A stretch of DNA of 64,000 nucleotides from Verrucomicrobiia bacterium (GTDB lineage Bacteria > Verrucomicrobiota > Verrucomicrobiia > JADLBR01 > JAIBCM01). Shown here piece after piece: positions 60,357 through 64,000 of the stretch. Under the pieces are notes generated by a model that was not told the DNA's origin, searched no databases, and saw only the letters and a program-made list of their open reading frames with translations. A program made the position numbers and the translations under genes. The stretch lies in NCBI GenBank assembly GCA_019694135.1, contig JAIBCM010000004.1:1-64000 (forward strand), written 5' to 3'. The number at the start of each line of letters is the position of its first letter. Positions within the stretch are counted from its first letter, which is position 1.

Positions 60357-61790
60357 GTGTTCGGGAAATGTTTTGTTTTGCTGAATTTGGTTTTAGGTTT
60401 TGCCAGTTGTACATGGGCGGAAACGAACCAAGTTTATATCGTCAAAAAAGGCGATACGCTCACTCGTATTGCTGTTTGTCATAAAGTTTCTTTGACTGAT
60501 TTGGTTGAGGTTAATCAAATTGATCCGCAAGCGATTTTATCCATTGGTAAGCAGTTGGTGATTCCCAATCCTGTTATAGTAACCAATTCGGCCACGACCA
60601 ATGCAGAACCTGTTTTAGTTATTCCTTTGCCTGAGCTGCGAAATACAGATAGTAATGTTGTTGCGCAGACTTTTACTAATGCATCAACTCTTACAAATGA
60701 AATAAAAGAATCAACGAATTCTTTACTAATCACTAATGTGATTTCAGCGCCAATCAAAAATTCATCGCATGTTGAAGAGATTTATGTCGTGAAGCCGGGC
60801 GATAATCTTTATAACATTGGCAAGCGCTTTAGAGTTTCAGTTGAAGAATTGACGCAATGGAACCAAATTTCAGCAAAATCTATTCTTAAGATTGGTCAAC
60901 GTTTGAAAATTTATTTGCCGTCTTCAGTTGGCTCAATGACTAACGCTGATGTTGTCTCCATTAAACCAGATTCTTTACCCCCTAAGGTAGAGCCTTTAAT
61001 TTTAGATTCCTCGCCCAAACCTGAAAAAAAACCGGAGCCGCCATTGATTAGCAATGCTCCAACAGCACCCGTTCATTCTCCTGAACTCACAAACTCATCA
61101 GTTGTTGTCTCGAATAAGACTGAGGAAAAAAAGCCTGAATTAAAAACAGAAAGAATTGAAAAAGCAGAAAAAGTGGAAAAACCAGAACCAGAAAAAAAAC
61201 CGGAACCGCCGCGACCTGTCGCTAAACCTCCTCCGCCCAAACCGGTTCAGCCGCCTCCAAGTCCTCCTCCTAAGCCCGATTCTTCAAAGGGTGGTGACAA
61301 CTATATTTTTCTTCAACGCGTTAAAGCGAAAATCGATCAACCCAGAGTAAAGCCGGGTCGTTGGAAATATATCGTAGTCCATCATAGCGGCACGAGACAA
61401 GGGAATGCTCAAATTTTTGATACTTATCATCGCAAAGTCAAACGCATGGAAAATGGTTTGGCCTATCATTTTGTGATTGGTAATGGAAGCAGCACTCGCG
61501 ATGGTGAGATCGAAGTTGGTAATCGCTGGATGAAACAGTTGCAGGGGGGACATCTTTATAGCGAATATTTAAATACGATTGCGATTGGCATCTGTTTCGT
61601 GGGAGATTTTAATCGCGATAAACCTACGGCTAAACAAATAGCCGCTTGTATTGAACTTATCGATTATCTCAAGAAAATATGTGGTAATTCTAAAATCAAA
61701 TTTTGTTTGCATCGCGAAATCAATCCCCGTCCTACTGATTGTCCCGGTGATCGTTTCCCAGCTACTTTATTGCATCGAAGATTGGACTAA
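60357..61790 (+). CDS. exported LysM-containing N-acetylmuramoyl-L-alanine amidase
   Basis: The 477-aa protein starts at GTG 60357 with a signal peptide (MFGKCFVLLNLVLGFASCTWA). It has two LysM peptidoglycan-binding modules (about 27-71: VYIVKKGDTLTRIA; about 141-187: YVVKPGDNLYNIGKRF), a Pro/Lys/Glu-rich linker (about 215-310), and a C-terminal amidase-2/PGRP-type domain (about 335-475). In that domain are IVVHHSGT (zinc His), YHFVIGNG, and HREINPRPTDCPG (zinc His/Cys). It would cut the bond between N-acetylmuramic acid and L-Ala in cell-wall recycling or division. The long charged linker would span the periplasm or wall. Confidence 0.92.
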   Translation: MFGKCFVLLNLVLGFASCTWAETNQVYIVKKGDTLTRIAVCHKVSLTDLVEVNQIDPQAILSIGKQLVIPNPVIVTNSATTNAEPVLVIPLPELRNTDSNVVAQTFTNASTLTNEIKESTNSLLITNVISAPIKNSSHVEEIYVVKPGDNLYNIGKRFRVSVEELTQWNQISAKSILKIGQRLKIYLPSSVGSMTNADVVSIKPDSLPPKVEPLILDSSPKPEKKPEPPLISNAPTAPVHSPELTNSSVVVSNKTEEKKPELKTERIEKAEKVEKPEPEKKPEPPRPVAKPPPPKPVQPPPSPPPKPDSSKGGDNYIFLQRVKAKIDQPRVKPGRWKYIVVHHSGTRQGNAQIFDTYHRKVKRMENGLAYHFVIGNGSSTRDGEIEVGNRWMKQLQGGHLYSEYLNTIAIGICFVGDFNRDKPTAKQIAACIELIDYLKKICGNSKIKFCLHREINPRPTDCPGDRFPATLLHRRLD

Positions 61791-63053
61791 TTAAAACTGG
61801 TAGCCAATTGAAACTGAAAATGCGTGATTATCAAATTTATAATCTCCATCGGCAGTTTCTCCAACCATAGAAGTGGTTTCACTATTTCTCACATGATTCC
61901 AAGGTCCAGTAACATAGTGGTAAGCTGCGGCGTAACGCCAATTTTTGTAACGGTAGGAAAGTCCGCAGCTCATGAAATGTAAATCAGTGTCTGGTAGGGC
62001 AGGAAAATAATTAGCATTTGGCACAGAATTTTCACTGAAGACGTAACCAGCACTTAGGGTCAAACCGTTCTGAAAATAGTAGCTAGCTCCAAATTCATAC
62101 ATCCAACTTGCTTTCCAATTGAGAGGCAAAACGACATCTCCTGAATTTTTTTGAATGGTTACGCTATTTAATGTGTCCCAATCCGACCAGTGTGCATTAA
62201 ATTCAAAATTCCAAGATGGGGTGGGACGATATGAAACGCCCACTACAACCTGTTGAGGAAAATCAACTCCAACGGTAGTAATTTCAGAAGGAGTGTAGGG
62301 ATTGGCTTCTGAATTGCCACGAAAATTCATAGTTGTTGCACTTCGATAAGTTGCTCCAAAAGAAAGTTGGCGAATGGGTTGCCACAAAAGACCAATATTA
62401 AAACCGTAAGCGATATCGTCTCCCTCTACTTCAAATTCATCGCTTTTGGGAAGACCGAATAAAGAATTTTGAGGATTGTTATACAAACTACTTGGCACAA
62501 AGATTCCGCGTTCTATTGAAATTTTGGCATAGTTAATGGTTGGGCCGGCAGCGATAGAGAAACTACGACTGACTTGTAAAGCAACGACAGGGTTAAAAGT
62601 TAAATATTGTAGTTTGGCTTCTGTAACGATGCTGCGAAACCCAGAATCTTCTGGCCATTCTAATGCTAATCCATAAGGAGCGTAGAGACCTAGCCCAAAA
62701 GAAAAGGGGCTGTTTTTAGGTGATACGGTATAAAAAAAGCTTGGTATGGATTGCAGCTCACCATCTGTATCAGAGTGGTGACCATCTAGACTTCGATATT
62801 CTGATTTGACGGTAATAGCATAGAGATTGAACTGAAGATTTTGTTTTTCTAAATGAGTGATACCGGCTGGATTGTAGTAAATGGCAGAAGGATTATCCGC
62901 CGTTGCCACAAAAGCATTTCCACGAGCCATTGCTTCGGCATCTTGGTTGGGGAGTAAAAAACCAAATCCATGGCTATCTTGAAAATTAATGGTAAAAAAG
63001 GTTAAGAAACTCACAATAAAATAATAGAAAAAACGACAGGAGATGGTGTGCAT
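61791..63053 (-). CDS. FadL/OmpP1/TodX-family outer-membrane transport protein
   Basis: The 420-aa protein has an N-terminal signal (about 1-30, ending SHG). The FadL hatch region follows: FGFLLPNQDAEAMARGNAFVATADNPSAIYYNPAGITHLEKQNLQF. The rest is the 14-stranded barrel pattern with alternating hydrophobic residues (FGLGLYAPYGLALEW, LQVSRSFSIAAGPTINYAKI, FGATYRSATTMNF, VVVGVSYRPTPSWNFEFNAHW, LTLSAGYVFSENSVPN) and ends in F (ISIGYQF-like). It passes hydrophobic compounds across the outer membrane. It converges on the amidase with no gap. Confidence 0.93.
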   Translation of the reverse strand: MHTISCRFFYYFIVSFLTFFTINFQDSHGFGFLLPNQDAEAMARGNAFVATADNPSAIYYNPAGITHLEKQNLQFNLYAITVKSEYRSLDGHHSDTDGELQSIPSFFYTVSPKNSPFSFGLGLYAPYGLALEWPEDSGFRSIVTEAKLQYLTFNPVVALQVSRSFSIAAGPTINYAKISIERGIFVPSSLYNNPQNSLFGLPKSDEFEVEGDDIAYGFNIGLLWQPIRQLSFGATYRSATTMNFRGNSEANPYTPSEITTVGVDFPQQVVVGVSYRPTPSWNFEFNAHWSDWDTLNSVTIQKNSGDVVLPLNWKASWMYEFGASYYFQNGLTLSAGYVFSENSVPNANYFPALPDTDLHFMSCGLSYRYKNWRYAAAYHYVTGPWNHVRNSETTSMVGETADGDYKFDNHAFSVSIGYQF

Positions 63054-63142
63054 ACTAATAATGATTTACAGTTAAAAAAAATTCTATTAAGTAACTTATG
63101 GAATTGCGAGACTATTATTAAAAAGTATAAAAGGTAATTTAC

Positions 63143-63895
63143 ATGAAAAATAAAGTGGTATTAGTCACTGGGGGAAGTTCTGGAATCGGCAAAGCAACAG
63201 CGCTTGCGTTAGCTCAAGCAAAAGCAAAAGTAGTCGTGGTTGCTGATAAAAATGAAGAAGGTTTGCAGGGGTTAATCCAAGAAATTAAAAGTATCGGTGA
63301 AGAGGCTTTTTATATTAAAATGGATGTATCAAAAGAGGGTGAGGTAGCGGCTTTGGTTGAAAAAATAGTGGCAAAGTATGGTCGCTTGGATTGTGCTTTT
63401 AACAATGCAGGTATTGAAGGGCCTCAACTTCCGCTTCATGAATTAAGTGAAAAAGATTGGGAGCACTTGATTAGTATTAATCTAAAAGGGGTTTGGCTAT
63501 GTATGAAATATGAAATAGCTCAAATGTTAAAGCAAGGAGGTGGAGCTATTGTTAACATGTCTTCCGTGGCGGGAGTTGTAGGGCTTCGGGGTTATAGTAG
63601 TTATGTAGCTGCCAAACATGGTGTGATTGGTCTCACTAAAACAGCTGCTTTAGAATATGCGACATTAGGCATTCGAGTGAATGCGATTTGTCCCGGTGCT
63701 ATTAATACTCCTCTTTTAGATCGCATGATTGGAGGAAATCCTCAAATTGAGCAATGGCTGATTTCACAAGAGCCGGTAGGTCGTTTGGGGCAACCGGAAG
63801 AAATTGCTAAGGCTGTTGTATGGTTATGCTCGAACGAGGCGTCTTTTGTCACGGGTCACTCCATGGTGGTGGATGGGGGAGCAACAGTTCAGTAG
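63143..63895 (+). CDS. SDR-family NAD(P)-dependent oxidoreductase
   Basis: The 250-aa classical short-chain dehydrogenase has the cofactor motif TGGSSGIGKATA (9-20), the NNAG motif near 89, catalytic Ser in MSSVAGVVG near 142, and YSSYVAAKHG (Tyr and Lys of YxxxK) near 155-159. CPGAINTPLLDRM and the VTGHSMVVDGGATVQ ending are standard. The acidic residue at the end of strand 2 (VVADKNEEG) suggests NAD preference. Substrate unknown (glucose or 3-oxoacyl compounds are common). It is divergent from the porin, 89 bases between starts. Confidence 0.95.
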   Translation: MKNKVVLVTGGSSGIGKATALALAQAKAKVVVVADKNEEGLQGLIQEIKSIGEEAFYIKMDVSKEGEVAALVEKIVAKYGRLDCAFNNAGIEGPQLPLHELSEKDWEHLISINLKGVWLCMKYEIAQMLKQGGGAIVNMSSVAGVVGLRGYSSYVAAKHGVIGLTKTAALEYATLGIRVNAICPGAINTPLLDRMIGGNPQIEQWLISQEPVGRLGQPEEIAKAVVWLCSNEASFVTGHSMVVDGGATVQ

Positions 63896-64000
63896 ATTAA
63901 TAATAAGTGATTTACTTTTCTCATTATCGTTTTGAAAAAAAGATTGAAGAAAAAGAGCGTTCTTCTATGCTTTTTTTTCATGAGCGACCCATTGCAAGTG
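63896..64000 (+). other. window end: possible start of a further gene
   Basis: The last 105 bases hold no complete gene. ATG at 63980 (MSDPLQV...) and TTG at 63932 are open to the edge in different or shared frames, so another plus-strand gene may begin here. Too little is visible to name it. Confidence 0.3.

Overview
The window most likely comes from a Gram-negative bacterium of the Verrucomicrobiota or a close relative. This is inferred from gene content, not from a database match. The evidence is an LL-diaminopimelate aminotransferase (DapL) route to lysine and peptidoglycan, outer-membrane genes (FadL-type porin, OmpA-type and Tol/Exb-type proteins), a str-S10-spc-alpha ribosomal supercluster without rpmD and without tuf after fusA, kexin-like P-domain proteins, and a moderately A+T-rich base composition. 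No stretch longer than 300 bases lacks a gene.

Layout. (1) 1-6.1 kb: the 5' part of a secreted P-domain protein (minus strand), a tiny basic ORF, a TreS-maltokinase fusion and an MscS-type channel. (2) 6.2-11.8 kb: an accessory patch of small stress or unknown genes (two AHSA1/SRPBCC proteins, a GFA protein, an Imm5-like protein, DUF5069, an ABM-domain protein). It encloses a convergent, more A+T-rich pair of proteins that both end in a nucleoside-deoxyribosyltransferase/TIR-like domain. (3) 11.9-14.6 kb: molybdate uptake, with an XRE plus substrate-binding regulator, modA and modB but no modC. A double palindrome and a 12-nt x 12 minisatellite lie at the regulator's 5' end. (4) 14.6-18.6 kb: pirin, DUF1579, GNAT and dapL. 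(5) 18.7-24.7 kb: a seven-gene co-directional run of TPR, exported and membrane proteins of unknown function, including a tandem paralogue pair around a DUF3592 protein. (6) 24.8-27.6 kb: panC and a kexin/furin-like protease.

(7) 27.7-46.6 kb: the ribosomal supercluster rpsL-rpsG-fusA, then S10 to L17, with secY, map, infA and rpoA. Its oddities are a membrane-anchored coiled-coil gene between rpsS and rplV, an S14 that has lost most of its zinc cysteines, charged tails on several r-proteins, and a strong hairpin between rpsD and rpoA. (8) 46.7-49.9 kb: a PuuD-like membrane cytochrome, an unrecognised 444-aa protein, and tmRNA (ssrA). (9) 49.9-56.1 kb: a Tol-Pal-like cell-envelope cluster (ExbB/TolQ, ExbD/TolR, TPR protein, membrane-anchored OmpA-domain protein) facing a divergent TolB-like propeller. 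(10) 56.2-64 kb: flippase-like protein, class IV aminotransferase, zwf-pgl (oxidative pentose phosphate pathway), a LysM amidase, a FadL-like porin and an SDR dehydrogenase.

Most of the window is core genome. The best candidates for something undescribed are the S10-operon insertion, the paired deoxyribosyltransferase-like genes, the mod-regulator repeat and operator, the 20.9-24.7 kb gene run, the Tol-like cluster with its hybrid OmpA protein, and the 444-aa protein beside tmRNA. There are no recognisable transposases, integrases, CRISPR arrays or tRNA genes.
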